Source of the DNA: a virus
Direction: 5' to 3' (one strand)
Length of the DNA: 64,000 nucleotides
IMG/VR virus record: IMGVR_UViG_3300041409_000066
Span: 62,001-126,000 of that record
Shown: in pieces, positions 48,593 to 57,416 of the stretch
How positions within the stretch are numbered: the stretch's first letter is position 1
Layout: each line of letters begins with the position of its first letter
The notes under the pieces: model-generated
Databases searched by the model: none
Told to the model about the DNA's origin: nothing
The model's input: only the letters and a program-made list of their open reading frames with translations
Made by a program: the position numbers and the translations under genes

Positions 48593-50394
48593 CCGGCGAC
48601 CCCGAAGGAGTTCTGCGCCTTGATGCGCGGGGTGTTCACCGTGGCGCCGCCGCCCACCGAGTCGAAGACGGGGATCTCGTTGTCCGCGAACGGGATGTCG
48701 ATGGCGCGGCCCTCGCTGTTGGCGTAGGTGTGCGTCACCACGCCCTTGACGACCCGCTGGATCGCGTAGTTGGCCGAGTCGTCGGTCTGGTGCAGGAAGC
48801 GCACGTTGTCTACGCCCTGCACGTTGTGGACGAACTGCAACACGTCGCTGACCTGCAAGACGGTGCCGAAGACGAAGTTGACGAGCAGGGCGGCGATGGC
48901 CTCGCGGATCTGCTCGTTCACCGCGTTCTGGCTGTAGCCCGGCGAGTAGACGACAGCGAGGTTGAAGCGCAGGCCGATCTGCTTGGCCTGGTGGACCTTG
49001 GTGTCGGTGCCCATCAGACGGGCTGCCTCGATGTTGCTCTGCACCGAGAGCACCACGTCGTTGTAGGTGTAGTCGCCGCTGTCCCCGATGACGAAGATCG
49101 CTCCGCTGGGCGGCAGGTTGGTCGCCTTCCACTCCAAGCCGAACAGCGAGGTGGGGGTGTAGCCGAAGGACGAGTCCTCGTGAACGACCCAGTAGTCGGT
49201 GCCGAGGTGGTAGGTCGGCTGCCCCTCGACCGAGAGGGTGGGCGGCACGGACAGGATCGGGCCGTACGCCAGCGGGATGAAGACGTTGTTGACCGCAGGG
49301 GCGGTGTCGTCCTCACGGACGAAGCGCAGTGACGAGTAGAGGTCGCCGTACGCCGGGCTGAACCGCTTGTTCTGCGAGAAGATCACCGACTGCACGGCCT
49401 CGCGGGCGCGCTGCCCGGCCACGTACACGTCGATGCGGTTGAAGATGTTCTGGCTCGGGTCGTTGCGGCTGGCCTTGGGCTGATACTCGAAGTCGAGGTC
49501 CATGATGGCGCCCTCGAAGGGGTGGATCTCGCCGTCCGCGCTCGGGTACGAGGTGTTGAGCGCCTGCACGAACGGCGGGTTGGCTCCGGCGTCGAACTTG
49601 TAGTCGTGGCCGGACAGCAGCACGTCACCCGCGTCGATGTTCGGACCGAAGACGGCGCCCTCGGGGTAGATGAACGCCGCCCCGGCCAGGGTGCTGACTG
49701 CCGAGCCTCCGACCACCTGCACCTGCTCGCGGTGGCGCTTGGAGGAGCCGATGACGTTGGCGTTGAACACGTTGTCGTCGTCGTTGGCGATGCCGAGGTA
49801 CATCTGCTCGACACCAGCCAGGTTGCGGAACGCCGTACGACGCCAGCGGGCGCGCAGGGCGGTGTCGGACTCCTGCGGGGTGCCGCCCGTGATCGGCTGG
49901 ATGTTGGTCACGTCGGTGATGCCCTGCACGGGCGTCAGGAGGTTGGTCAGCAGGCCCGCTCCGATGTTGCCGGAGACGCCGCCCAGGACCGCCATGACCG
50001 GCACCGAGATGGACCGCACGCCGTTGTCCATGAACGCCGGGACGACCGTGACGACGGTGACCGTGCCGGTGCTGACCTGGGTGTTGGTCGGGATGATGAG
50101 CGGGATCGTCAGGTCGCCTTCGCCCCGCGAGAAGATCACCGCGCCGCTGGCCCGCCGGGCGCCGTAGCGCACCATGCCGAACAGGGCCACGAACTCATCG
50201 AGGTCCGCCTCGGACTTGGTGTCGATGTCGTACTGGTAGGTGATGAGGTGCCGGTCGATGTACGCCTCGGCGGCAGACTCGCCCACCACGTCGAGGATCT
50301 TGCGGGTGGTCGTGCCAGTGGAGGTGTCGAGGTCAGGGTCGGTGACGGCGAGCGTCTGCCGCATCTGGGAGACGACGCTGTTCAAGTCGGGCAT
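48589..50394 (-). CDS. Baseplate J-like protein
   Basis: 601 aa. The pattern of the Mu gp47/P2 gpJ family is clear: N-terminal VVGESAAEAYIDRHL, then DLDEFVALFGMVRYGARRASGAVIFSR, a beta domain, and ITGGTPQESDTALRARWRRTAFRN, then NVIGSSKRHREQVQVVGGSA. Baseplate J links the wedge to the hub in contractile tails. Its position after the gp25-like gene matches the usual gp25-gpJ order. GTG or ATG junctions are overlapping on both sides. Confidence 0.9.
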   Translation of the reverse strand: MPDLNSVVSQMRQTLAVTDPDLDTSTGTTTRKILDVVGESAAEAYIDRHLITYQYDIDTKSEADLDEFVALFGMVRYGARRASGAVIFSRGEGDLTIPLIIPTNTQVSTGTVTVVTVVPAFMDNGVRSISVPVMAVLGGVSGNIGAGLLTNLLTPVQGITDVTNIQPITGGTPQESDTALRARWRRTAFRNLAGVEQMYLGIANDDDNVFNANVIGSSKRHREQVQVVGGSAVSTLAGAAFIYPEGAVFGPNIDAGDVLLSGHDYKFDAGANPPFVQALNTSYPSADGEIHPFEGAIMDLDFEYQPKASRNDPSQNIFNRIDVYVAGQRAREAVQSVIFSQNKRFSPAYGDLYSSLRFVREDDTAPAVNNVFIPLAYGPILSVPPTLSVEGQPTYHLGTDYWVVHEDSSFGYTPTSLFGLEWKATNLPPSGAIFVIGDSGDYTYNDVVLSVQSNIEAARLMGTDTKVHQAKQIGLRFNLAVVYSPGYSQNAVNEQIREAIAALLVNFVFGTVLQVSDVLQFVHNVQGVDNVRFLHQTDDSANYAIQRVVKGVVTHTYANSEGRAIDIPFADNEIPVFDSVGGGATVNTPRIKAQNSFGVAG

Positions 50395-50822
50395 CAGGCA
50401 CCTACCGTCAGAGGGATCGTCACGCGCTGGTTGGCCTGCGTGACGAGGACGACGAACACGGTCACCGTGTCGAAGTTGATCTGGACCCGGATGTCCTGAA
50501 TGGCCCGCACCACGTCGCTGGTGTCGTACCGGGAGGCCCGCTGGGCGGTGAAGTCACCAAGCACCTGGGCGCGCTGGACGAGGACGTAGTTCTGCAAGAC
50601 CCGGTTGGCCTCGCTCTCCACCAGCAGCGCCACCTCCTCGGTCAGGGTCTGGCCGATGTAGGACCGGATGATCGAGCCCCAGTCCCGGTGGAAGCGGTCG
50701 TTGCCGAGCGGCTCGATCAGAGCACACCGAAGATCCTGGGTGATGCGAGCCGCCCCAGAGATCGTCTTGTGCCCCGCAGGCGTAACCACGAGGTCACCGT
50801 CTGCGAGCGCCAACTGCTTCAT
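50394..50822 (-). CDS. gp25-like baseplate wedge protein
   Basis: 142 aa, the usual size. Family signs: SGAARITQDLRCALIEPLGNDRFHRDWGS and the helix IIRSYIGQTLTEEVALLVESEANRVLQ, followed by strands with VRVQINFDTV-like pattern (DIRVQINFDTVTVFVVL). gp25/GPW proteins connect the tail tube-sheath to the wedge. ATG is preceded by GAGGAGGAACG, and late element copy 4 lies just upstream. Confidence 0.88.
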   Translation of the reverse strand: MKQLALADGDLVVTPAGHKTISGAARITQDLRCALIEPLGNDRFHRDWGSIIRSYIGQTLTEEVALLVESEANRVLQNYVLVQRAQVLGDFTAQRASRYDTSDVVRAIQDIRVQINFDTVTVFVVLVTQANQRVTIPLTVGA

Positions 50823-50830
50823 CGTTCCTC

Positions 50831-50867
50831 CTCACCCCTTCACAGGCGTTCCAAGCGGTCAGACAGG
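50831..50867 (-). promoter_or_regulatory. Bipartite late element, copy 4 (gp25-like)
   Basis: Minus strand: CCTGTCTGACC (contains the TGA stop of the upstream gene), 10-base spacer, CCTGTGAAGGGGTGAG, then 8 bases to the ATG at 50822. Confidence 0.65.
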
Positions 50868-53800
50868 CTGCGGGGTGCGTCGGGGCCAGAACTGCCCCTC
50901 CCCGGTGGGCATGGGCTGGAAGAAGAACCGGAGCAGGTTGCCGATCCGGTCGTCTGGGATCCCGGTGAACGCGATCATGGTCGCCAGGCCGTGCGGGAGC
51001 AGGTTCGCCGCAAACCGGGCGCTCGCGTTCATCACGATGCGCTCCGTGGAGCGGCCTCGGGAGATCGACACCAGCGCCTTCGGCCCGGCCAGATCGAAGG
51101 TGCCGACACCGCCCGAGGTGCCTCCCGTGTCCCGTCCGTCCCCGGTGAACCGCTGGCCTCGGGTCATCCAGCGCAGGATGTAGGCGACCTGCATGTGGGC
51201 CGTCATGTGACCGACGCCAGCCGGGGACCAGACGACCTCGACCGGCTGGGCGGTGATCGTGACGCCATAGTCGAAGCGCCCGAACAGGTCCGTGAAGTGC
51301 CCGGTCGGCAGGTAGTGCTTGTACGAGCCTGCGTCGGCCCGCATAGAGGCCCGCCGCTCGATCCCGTTCGGGACCAGCGAGCCGTGGCCGACGCCGTTGG
51401 AGTGGTGGTGCATGATCGGCACGTGGTCGATCTCGACCCGGACGTTGGACATGCCGTTGGACCCGTTGGGGATCAGCAGCGGCGCGATCAACGGGAAGTG
51501 CTGCTCGTAGAAGAACTGGCCCGAGCCCCACTTCATGTAGACGCCGCTGGGCCGGTCGATGTCCTTCATGTGGCCGACGCCGTGGCTGGTCGCGTAGAGC
51601 AGACCGGGGTCGATGGAGAAGCCACCAATGCCATGCGAGGTGATGAGCCCAGCCTCGAAGTGGACCGGGCCGTGCTGGTAGCCGAGCATGTGACCGACGC
51701 CGTGCGGACGGATCTCCATGTCTCGGCGGTCGGGCAGGTAGTTGGTCGGCCAGCCACCCACGCCGTGTGAGACGCCAGAGATCCGCTGGGGCGCACCCAG
51801 CGTCGGAGAGAAGCCCCCGATGCCGTCAGCCTCGAACTCCCCGAACTTGAGGAAGACCACCGTCGAGCGACCAGCAGCCAGCGCCGCGAGATAGACCTTG
51901 CTCGACAGGTAGCCGTAGCACTGGGCTCCCGCTGTGAAGCGCCCGTTGTTGAACGAGTTGGTCCGGGCGTACATGTAGTCGGGCGAGAACTGGCGAGCGA
52001 ACACACCCTGCGGCCCGGTCGGGCGACTGGGGAACCCGAGGGCAGGGTCGCCATCAGCGAGGTAGCCAGGGAAGGCCCGGCAGCCCGCGTTGGCGATGGC
52101 GACCATCTCGTACGGAAAGGTGAAGGTCGAACGGCCAGCCATCGTTGAGGGGCCACCCGAGTAGGGCGGGAAGCCGTCGCGGTGGCTCTCGGTCGGATGG
52201 TTGTTGGCGAAGCCCACCCGCGATGAGAGGTAGATGACCACGCCGGTCATCTCGTTGTCCTTGCGGTACGGGTTCAGCCGTGGGTCGTACTGGTGGTAGT
52301 AGGACTGGAACCGCCAGATCGAACCGGCCCGTACGACGAAGGCGAAGGGCGGCTTGTCCATCTCGGTGCCGCGAGCCGAGCCGTTGCTGACCAGCGCCAG
52401 CAACTTGGCGTTGTCGCGCATCGAACCGACGCCGTTGCTGGTCGCAGCGATGCGCAGAGTGCCGGTCGTGCGGATGTCGTTGACGTGACCGACGCCAGCC
52501 ATCGGGACGGCGAACATCAGCGCCGGGCCGAGGGACCAGTGCGCGACACCGCGCATGGTGATGTTCGGCATCAGGAAGGTGCCGGACAGGTAGGAGTAGC
52601 CGCCACCCCGTCCCGCGCTGGTGCTGATGACGTGCCACGGGGAGCCCATGTAGATGGAGCCGCCAGCGCGTCCTGGGCTGGTGCCAGCGAAGTAGATCCG
52701 ACTCGACAGGTAGACGTTGACGTGCGCCTGTGCGTACGCCGTCGAGGTGACGTGGAAGGGCGCCCCGAGGTACGCCGCCACCGTGGCTCGGCCAGCCGAG
52801 ATCGAAGCGACTCGGAAGGGCGAGGACAGGTAGTTCTTGGTGCAGGCTGCACGGCCCGCAGAGGTAAACGAGATGCGCTGCGGGGTCGAGAGGTAGGCCA
52901 GGCCACCAGCGCGTCCTGCCGAGGTGCTGGTGACGTGCCAGGGCGAGCCCAGGTAGTTGCGGTTGAAGCCCGCCACGCCAGCCGGGTTGATGACCAGCCT
53001 CACCGGAGTCGCCATGTAGTTTCGGCTGTAGGCGGCGATGCCGTTGGAGGTCATCGTGAAGCGGATCGGCGTGCCGAGGTAGTCCACCATCGTGGCGCGA
53101 CCGGCAGCGGTGCTGCTGACGGCATACGTCTCGGTCTGGCGGAAGGTGTCGGCTGCGACACCATCGCTGCGAGCAGCCATGTGGGTTGTAGAGCCAGGGC
53201 TCATCGTGACCGTCGATGCACCGACCGCACCGAGAGTCAGCCCCTGCTCCGCACCCGGCCCCTCCTTGGTAGCCAGCCACACGTCGTTGCTCTGGTACGG
53301 CGGCTTCGACGGGTAGATGACCAGGCTGTTGGCCCGCAGGATGACGGTCAGGAAGTTCTTCGAGCAGCCAGCCGCACCAGCAGAGATCTGGTTGCGAGGC
53401 TTGATGGTGACGCCCAACGACAAGATCGGAGAGGCGACACCGACAGGCCGGGTCTGAACGGTGTAGCGGTTGCCCATCGTCATGGAGACGGAGGCGGCTC
53501 CGGCAGGCGTGCTGGCAAGCGAGTTCGGACCCTGCGGGGTGGTGAGGGTGATGTCCTGTGGCTGCGGGGCACTGGGGACCACCACGATGTCGCCCTGGCG
53601 GCTGAGTACCGACATGCCGAAGGTGACGGTGCTCTTGCCTGCCGCTGTGGAGGCGAGGGTCCGCAACGGAGGCGGGTCGGTATTCGTCCGGTCGCTATCG
53701 CCATAGCCAACAGCGCCGTACGCCCTGGTGCCGTATCCACCAGACACCACCGTCGTCACATCAGGACCCGTGGCGCTGACACCGGAGACGCGGTGGTTTC

Positions 53801-54377
53801 CACTCGCGCCACCAGTGGCAGCGGTGAACCCGACGTACACGATGTCGGGTGCGGTGCATCCAGTCCAGTCGCCCAGGTCCACGCCGTCGCGGATGCGCTT
53901 GACGGTGTAGGTGTTCGGCGCGGTCTTGGTGAACGTCAGCGAGAAGGCGTGTGCGCCCGTGACATACGAGTTCGGGTGGTACTCAGACTTCTGCGTCGTC
54001 TGGCCGCTGGGGTAGGGGTGCGAGGTCCAGTAGAAGCCGGGGCTGCCAGGGTCGTAGGTAGCCATGCGGAACGCAGAGCCGTAGATGCCATCGGCAGCCA
54101 GGGACCCACCGCCAGTCAGCGACATGCCGCTGCTGGGAACCCCGGAAGCCGGGTCCCAGAGGAACAGCGTGCCGCCGTCAGCCGAACCGTCGTACGTGGT
54201 CGTGAAGTTGATGGTCAGGCCGTCGAGGATGAGCGACCTAGCCGTGTAGAAGGCCGCCCCGGACTGACTGGCAAGGGCGCTGGTCAGTCGAACGGCTGCT
54301 GCCTCGAAGACAGCGTTGCCGAAGACAGACCAGCCAGCAGCGTCGGTCTGTGGGTTGCCGAGGAAGGTGGTGGTCAT
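50859..54377 (-). CDS. 1172-aa repeat protein with lectin-like N terminus
   Basis: Residues 1-220 look like an L-type lectin/concanavalin domain (FEAAAVRLTSALASQSGAAFYT, LTFTKTAPNTYTVKRIRDGVDLGDWTG, VGFTAATGGASGNHRV). From about residue 240 on, a unit of some 22-28 residues recurs: Y-(L/M)-(G/S)-x-P-x-x-V-x-S-T-x-A-G-R-A. In the C-terminal part it becomes x-H-G-V-G-H-M. I count more than fifteen clear copies. No known family fits; a beta-solenoid adhesin or tail spike is likely. TGATG start. Confidence 0.82.
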   Translation of the reverse strand: MTTTFLGNPQTDAAGWSVFGNAVFEAAAVRLTSALASQSGAAFYTARSLILDGLTINFTTTYDGSADGGTLFLWDPASGVPSSGMSLTGGGSLAADGIYGSAFRMATYDPGSPGFYWTSHPYPSGQTTQKSEYHPNSYVTGAHAFSLTFTKTAPNTYTVKRIRDGVDLGDWTGCTAPDIVYVGFTAATGGASGNHRVSGVSATGPDVTTVVSGGYGTRAYGAVGYGDSDRTNTDPPPLRTLASTAAGKSTVTFGMSVLSRQGDIVVVPSAPQPQDITLTTPQGPNSLASTPAGAASVSMTMGNRYTVQTRPVGVASPILSLGVTIKPRNQISAGAAGCSKNFLTVILRANSLVIYPSKPPYQSNDVWLATKEGPGAEQGLTLGAVGASTVTMSPGSTTHMAARSDGVAADTFRQTETYAVSSTAAGRATMVDYLGTPIRFTMTSNGIAAYSRNYMATPVRLVINPAGVAGFNRNYLGSPWHVTSTSAGRAGGLAYLSTPQRISFTSAGRAACTKNYLSSPFRVASISAGRATVAAYLGAPFHVTSTAYAQAHVNVYLSSRIYFAGTSPGRAGGSIYMGSPWHVISTSAGRGGGYSYLSGTFLMPNITMRGVAHWSLGPALMFAVPMAGVGHVNDIRTTGTLRIAATSNGVGSMRDNAKLLALVSNGSARGTEMDKPPFAFVVRAGSIWRFQSYYHQYDPRLNPYRKDNEMTGVVIYLSSRVGFANNHPTESHRDGFPPYSGGPSTMAGRSTFTFPYEMVAIANAGCRAFPGYLADGDPALGFPSRPTGPQGVFARQFSPDYMYARTNSFNNGRFTAGAQCYGYLSSKVYLAALAAGRSTVVFLKFGEFEADGIGGFSPTLGAPQRISGVSHGVGGWPTNYLPDRRDMEIRPHGVGHMLGYQHGPVHFEAGLITSHGIGGFSIDPGLLYATSHGVGHMKDIDRPSGVYMKWGSGQFFYEQHFPLIAPLLIPNGSNGMSNVRVEIDHVPIMHHHSNGVGHGSLVPNGIERRASMRADAGSYKHYLPTGHFTDLFGRFDYGVTITAQPVEVVWSPAGVGHMTAHMQVAYILRWMTRGQRFTGDGRDTGGTSGGVGTFDLAGPKALVSISRGRSTERIVMNASARFAANLLPHGLATMIAFTGIPDDRIGNLLRFFFQPMPTGEGQFWPRRTPQPV

Positions 54378-54451
54378 CAGTACGACACCCCTCCCCGCAC
54401 GAACTGCTTCCAGAGCCCAGCGACCTGAGCAGTGGACGCGAAGTTAGACAT
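54377..54451 (-). CDS. Possible 24-aa peptide gene
   Basis: ATG at 54451, two bases after the upstream TAG, and its TGA overlaps the start of the next gene (TGATG). Peptide begins MSNFASTAQVAGLWKQ. It exactly bridges the two neighbours, so it may be a real small gene or a coupling ORF. Too short to judge by composition. Confidence 0.4.
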   Translation of the reverse strand: MSNFASTAQVAGLWKQFVRGGVSY

Positions 54452-54453
54452 GG

Positions 54454-54933
54454 CTAGTGCGGGTCCGGTGGACCGAGGTTCTTGGCCCAGACCTCGAAGA
54501 TCGGGTCCGATGCGAATAGAGATCTCGTGCCTGCTGCACCAACCTTGTTGAACAGTCGAACAGTCACCAGGCCCGCTGTGATGTCGCCAGCGACCAGAGT
54601 GAGCATCGGCGCTGCACCAATGGCTGCAAGCCGGGAGGCTTCGCCATACCAGCCACCAACGCCGTTCGGCTTCTGCACCGCCGTCTTGCTGCTGAACCAT
54701 GTCACTGCCGCAGCCGAGACGAGCGTGGCGGCGTCGAGGTTTCCCGAGACGGCTGCATCGCTATGCCACACGGCGTTGATGCCCACTTGGATGACATCTC
54801 CCGCCTGGGCTTCCAAGGTCAGATCGAGCGAGGTATCGAGAGCGGCATAGGAAGTGTTGGACAACGAGAAGTTGCCCGAGGATCGGGTAGCGAACTTGAA
54901 GTTGCGCGAGCGCATGTGCCGGGGGTAGCCCAT
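54454..54933 (-). CDS. Tail-associated beta-rich protein, 159 aa
   Basis: ATG in an overlap with the C1q-like gene. It starts basic (GYPRHMRSRNFKFATRSSG) and then has strands SLDLTLEAQAGDVIQVGINAVW and TLVAGDITAGLVTVRLFNK, like a jelly-roll. No Cys. Its place in a run of fibre-like genes suggests a tip or decoration protein. Not recognised. Confidence 0.75.
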   Translation of the reverse strand: MGYPRHMRSRNFKFATRSSGNFSLSNTSYAALDTSLDLTLEAQAGDVIQVGINAVWHSDAAVSGNLDAATLVSAAAVTWFSSKTAVQKPNGVGGWYGEASRLAAIGAAPMLTLVAGDITAGLVTVRLFNKVGAAGTRSLFASDPIFEVWAKNLGPPDPH

Positions 54934-55673
54934 CAGACACCTACCAGTCGGCCAGCGAAGCGCCGAGCGCCGATGGTGACGCCGCTGCTGGTGTCAACGT
55001 AGGTGAAGAAGCGCATCTGGTCCCCTGCAACACACTTGCCCATCCGGCGAAAGGTCAGCGTGGCTCGGTTGGTCGATGCACCTGAGGCGATGGTGCGCCA
55101 GTGGAAGTTGGCGCTGTCTACGTTGGCCGAGTCGATACCTACGCCGATGTTGACGCTCGTGATCGTGTTGTCCGCGTTCGGACGCCACGACCCCTCGAAC
55201 TCGTAGAGGCCGGTCTGCGGGACAGTGTAAATGCCCGTCGTCGGGTTGTAAGCGTTGCTCGGATCAGTGACCTCGTTGTCGCAGATCACGGTGTTGAACG
55301 CCTGTCCAGTCACACCGACAGTGCCAACCCCGGTGGCCTCGAAGTACGTGGTCTGCGCTACCGGCAGCAGGTCAAGGGTGGTCGGGCCATGCACCCAGGG
55401 CACGTCCTGGTTGTGCTGGCGCTTCGTCGTCCCCTCTTGCTCCCGAAGGATCGTCGCCGTGACAGCACCAGGCGTGTGGGCGGTGATGTACGCGATCTCC
55501 GGCTCACCGTAAAGGCCATCCGGGTCGAAGGTGATCGGGAAGTGCTGAGTGCTTCCGATGCCCACCACCGCGACCAGCGCGTTGGACTGGAAGGTGGTGG
55601 CCGTTGCCGTGAGCGGGTTGTCTTCGACCAACCCACCGATGAAGTTCTGACGGACCCGCAGTTCGTTCGCCAT
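54933..55673 (-). CDS. Tail protein with C1q/TNF-like C-terminal domain, 246 aa
   Basis: N-terminal part begins ELRVRQNFIGGLVEDNPLTATATTF, common to phage tail/fibre proteins that sit on a trunk. The C-terminal 130 residues show a C1q-like jelly-roll: YNPTTGIYTVPQTGLYEFEGSW, then NRATLTFRRMGKCVAGDQMRFFTYVD. C1q folds form trimers and bind ligands, so this may be a receptor-binding tip. GTG or ATG overlaps on both sides. Confidence 0.8.
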   Translation of the reverse strand: MANELRVRQNFIGGLVEDNPLTATATTFQSNALVAVVGIGSTQHFPITFDPDGLYGEPEIAYITAHTPGAVTATILREQEGTTKRQHNQDVPWVHGPTTLDLLPVAQTTYFEATGVGTVGVTGQAFNTVICDNEVTDPSNAYNPTTGIYTVPQTGLYEFEGSWRPNADNTITSVNIGVGIDSANVDSANFHWRTIASGASTNRATLTFRRMGKCVAGDQMRFFTYVDTSSGVTIGARRFAGRLVGV

Positions 55674-56023
55674 CAGGCAGGCACCATCCCTCGGTTGCTG
55701 GTGCCGTGGACCTGCGTCGAACCTCCGGCGAGGGAGTACGCCACGGTGAAGTAGAGGTAGGGGTCGGTGGCGTCTCGGATGAAGGAGTAGGTCCCGCCGA
55801 CAGCACTCGTCGTGGTGGCGACCTTGCGAGCATCTACCTGCCGATAGAGGTCCACGGTGGCTCCCACGACGGGCGCTCCGTTGGTGTCGTAGACGTGCCC
55901 GGAGATCGCCTTGGTCGCTCCGCTAATGGTCGTCCCGTAGTCGCCGCCGAGAACGGTGACGGCCTGGTTCCTGACCTGACGAGAAGCCAGAACCTGCGAG
56001 GCAGCGAGGACGAGGGCAGCCAT
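55673..56023 (-). CDS. Carboxypeptidase-regulatory-like small tail protein (A1), 116 aa
   Basis: ATG at 56023 in a TAATG overlap. Core ISGHVYDTNGAPVVGATVDLYRQ ... TTTSAVGGTYSFIRDATDPYLYFTVAY is a CarboxypepD_reg (transthyretin-like) beta sandwich. It ends STQVHGTSNRGMVPA, which closely matches the end of gene 57024 (QIHGVSDRGLVPS). It pairs with the fibre-like gene B1 upstream. Confidence 0.8.
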   Translation of the reverse strand: MAALVLAASQVLASRQVRNQAVTVLGGDYGTTISGATKAISGHVYDTNGAPVVGATVDLYRQVDARKVATTTSAVGGTYSFIRDATDPYLYFTVAYSLAGGSTQVHGTSNRGMVPA

Positions 56024-57027
56024 TACTCGTACCTCATCAGCAGACCACCAGTGGTCGAGCCGTTGTTCGTCGTGAAGTACGAGGTGTTGGGTGCTCCACC
56101 GACCTGGCAGCACGACAGGTAGGTGTGCTGTGCGCCGTACATCGGAACCGAGATCGTCTGCCCAGCAGTGAAGTCACCGTTCCAGCAGGCCAGCAGTCCG
56201 AGCATCGGACCTTCGACCCCCGCGCCGGTCTGCACTGGGATCTGGTAGGTGATGACGTTGGCTCCGACGACACCCGAGCCCGACATGGATCCGGGGTAAG
56301 CGCCAGGGATGAAGCCGTCAGCGTTGTGGACCTGACTGGTGGTGAACGACAGGATCTGGAAGCCCGACTGCTGACCCTGCGACGAGGCGTAGATGCCGTA
56401 CCAACTGCCGAAGGCGAAGACCACCCCGTCGCCGTTGTAGGTGCCGTCCAAGTTGCGGGTGCGCTCGATGGAGAAGACGGCAGGCACGGGGATGCGTGTC
56501 GCGCTGCCGGAGAGGTTGCTGGTGGCGATGGCTACGTCAATGCCGAGGGCGGCGTTGATGCTCGACCCGTCACCGCAGAAGTAGGAGTGCGTGTCGGTGC
56601 GAGAGACACCGCTGTCGGTAATGCCGCTGCCGGTTGCGGAGATGGCAAGCATCGAGCGACGGGTGCCGACGAGCCCGGTCAGCGTTCCAGCACCGTTGGT
56701 GCCAGTGCCGACCGTGATCCACATGGTCTGGCCCCACACGCCAGCGCGGGTGCCGAGGCCACCCACCATGTAGCCGTACTCGACCTTGATGAAGACCGGG
56801 CGACTGGCCTGCAAGGCATCCGAGAAGCGATAGATCTCGTAGCCGATGCTGGGGGTCGAGACGGTAGGGAACGAGGTCAGTGCGAGCGTGGCCCAGTTGA
56901 TCTGACCCGTGTCGGCGGTCTGGACCAGACCAACGGCCTGCAAGCCCGCTGCGATGCTTGCGCCCCAGGCGCGGTAGGCCGCGTCAGTGGTGACATCCCA
57001 CGAGACGACGGATGCAGATGTGGTCAT
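56023..57027 (-). CDS. Fibre-like protein B1, 334 aa
   Basis: One of three tandem paralogues (with 57416 and 58361). Shared opening: AYRAWGASIAAGLQAVGLVQTADTGQINWATLAL, then GYEIYRFSDALQASRPVFIKVEYG. The body is beta-rich, with a D-G-S-S patch (FCGDGSSINAALGID), then FSIERTRNLDGTYNGDGVVFAFG, and ends in GGLLMRYE. Predicted to be a surface-exposed tail protein; function not known. ATG overlaps the A2 gene. Confidence 0.8.
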   Translation of the reverse strand: MTTSASVVSWDVTTDAAYRAWGASIAAGLQAVGLVQTADTGQINWATLALTSFPTVSTPSIGYEIYRFSDALQASRPVFIKVEYGYMVGGLGTRAGVWGQTMWITVGTGTNGAGTLTGLVGTRRSMLAISATGSGITDSGVSRTDTHSYFCGDGSSINAALGIDVAIATSNLSGSATRIPVPAVFSIERTRNLDGTYNGDGVVFAFGSWYGIYASSQGQQSGFQILSFTTSQVHNADGFIPGAYPGSMSGSGVVGANVITYQIPVQTGAGVEGPMLGLLACWNGDFTAGQTISVPMYGAQHTYLSCCQVGGAPNTSYFTTNNGSTTGGLLMRYE

Positions 57028-57416
57028 GAAGGCACCAGTCCTCGGTCACTGACCCCGTGGATCTGGGGGTTGGTCGCTGTGGTGTACGAGATGATGTAGT
57101 AGGCCAGCGAGTCGAGAGAGTCTCGCGGGAAGATGTAGTGGCCGTTGATGTCGGCGGTGGTCTGGGCCACCACCTTGTCGTCGTACTGGCGCACCAACTT
57201 CACGATGGAGTTCGGCACGACGACGCCTGCGATGCCATAGATGGTCCCAGCGATGGTCTTGCTGCCGACGTAGATCGGCAGGTCACCTGGGTTCACAGCA
57301 GCCAGGTTCGGACGCGGCGACGTGACTGTGCGGCTCTTGCTGGTGAGCGGCGTGGGCGACAACGTGACCGTGCGCGTCCGGGTAGCAAGCGGCGTCTGCT
57401 GGGTGTTGTACGCCAT
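57024..57416 (-). CDS. Carboxypeptidase-regulatory-like small tail protein (A2), 130 aa
   Basis: Paralogue of A1. ATG at 57416 in a TGATG overlap. An N-terminal Thr/Arg/Ser segment contains imperfect repeats (TRTRTVTLSPTPLTSKSRTVTSP). The core IAGTIYGIAGVVVPNSIVKLVRQYDDKVVAQTTADINGHYIFP and tail NPQIHGVSDRGLVPS match A1. It follows fibre-like gene B2, so the A-B pair has been duplicated. Confidence 0.8.
   Translation of the reverse strand: MAYNTQQTPLATRTRTVTLSPTPLTSKSRTVTSPRPNLAAVNPGDLPIYVGSKTIAGTIYGIAGVVVPNSIVKLVRQYDDKVVAQTTADINGHYIFPRDSLDSLAYYIISYTTATNPQIHGVSDRGLVPS

Noticed and set aside
38176-50846. CCTGTGAAGGGGTGAG as a plain ribosome-binding site
   Set aside because: It resembles an anti-16S sequence, but the distance to the start varies from 8 to 20 bases and separate AGGA-type sites lie nearer the starts in all four cases.
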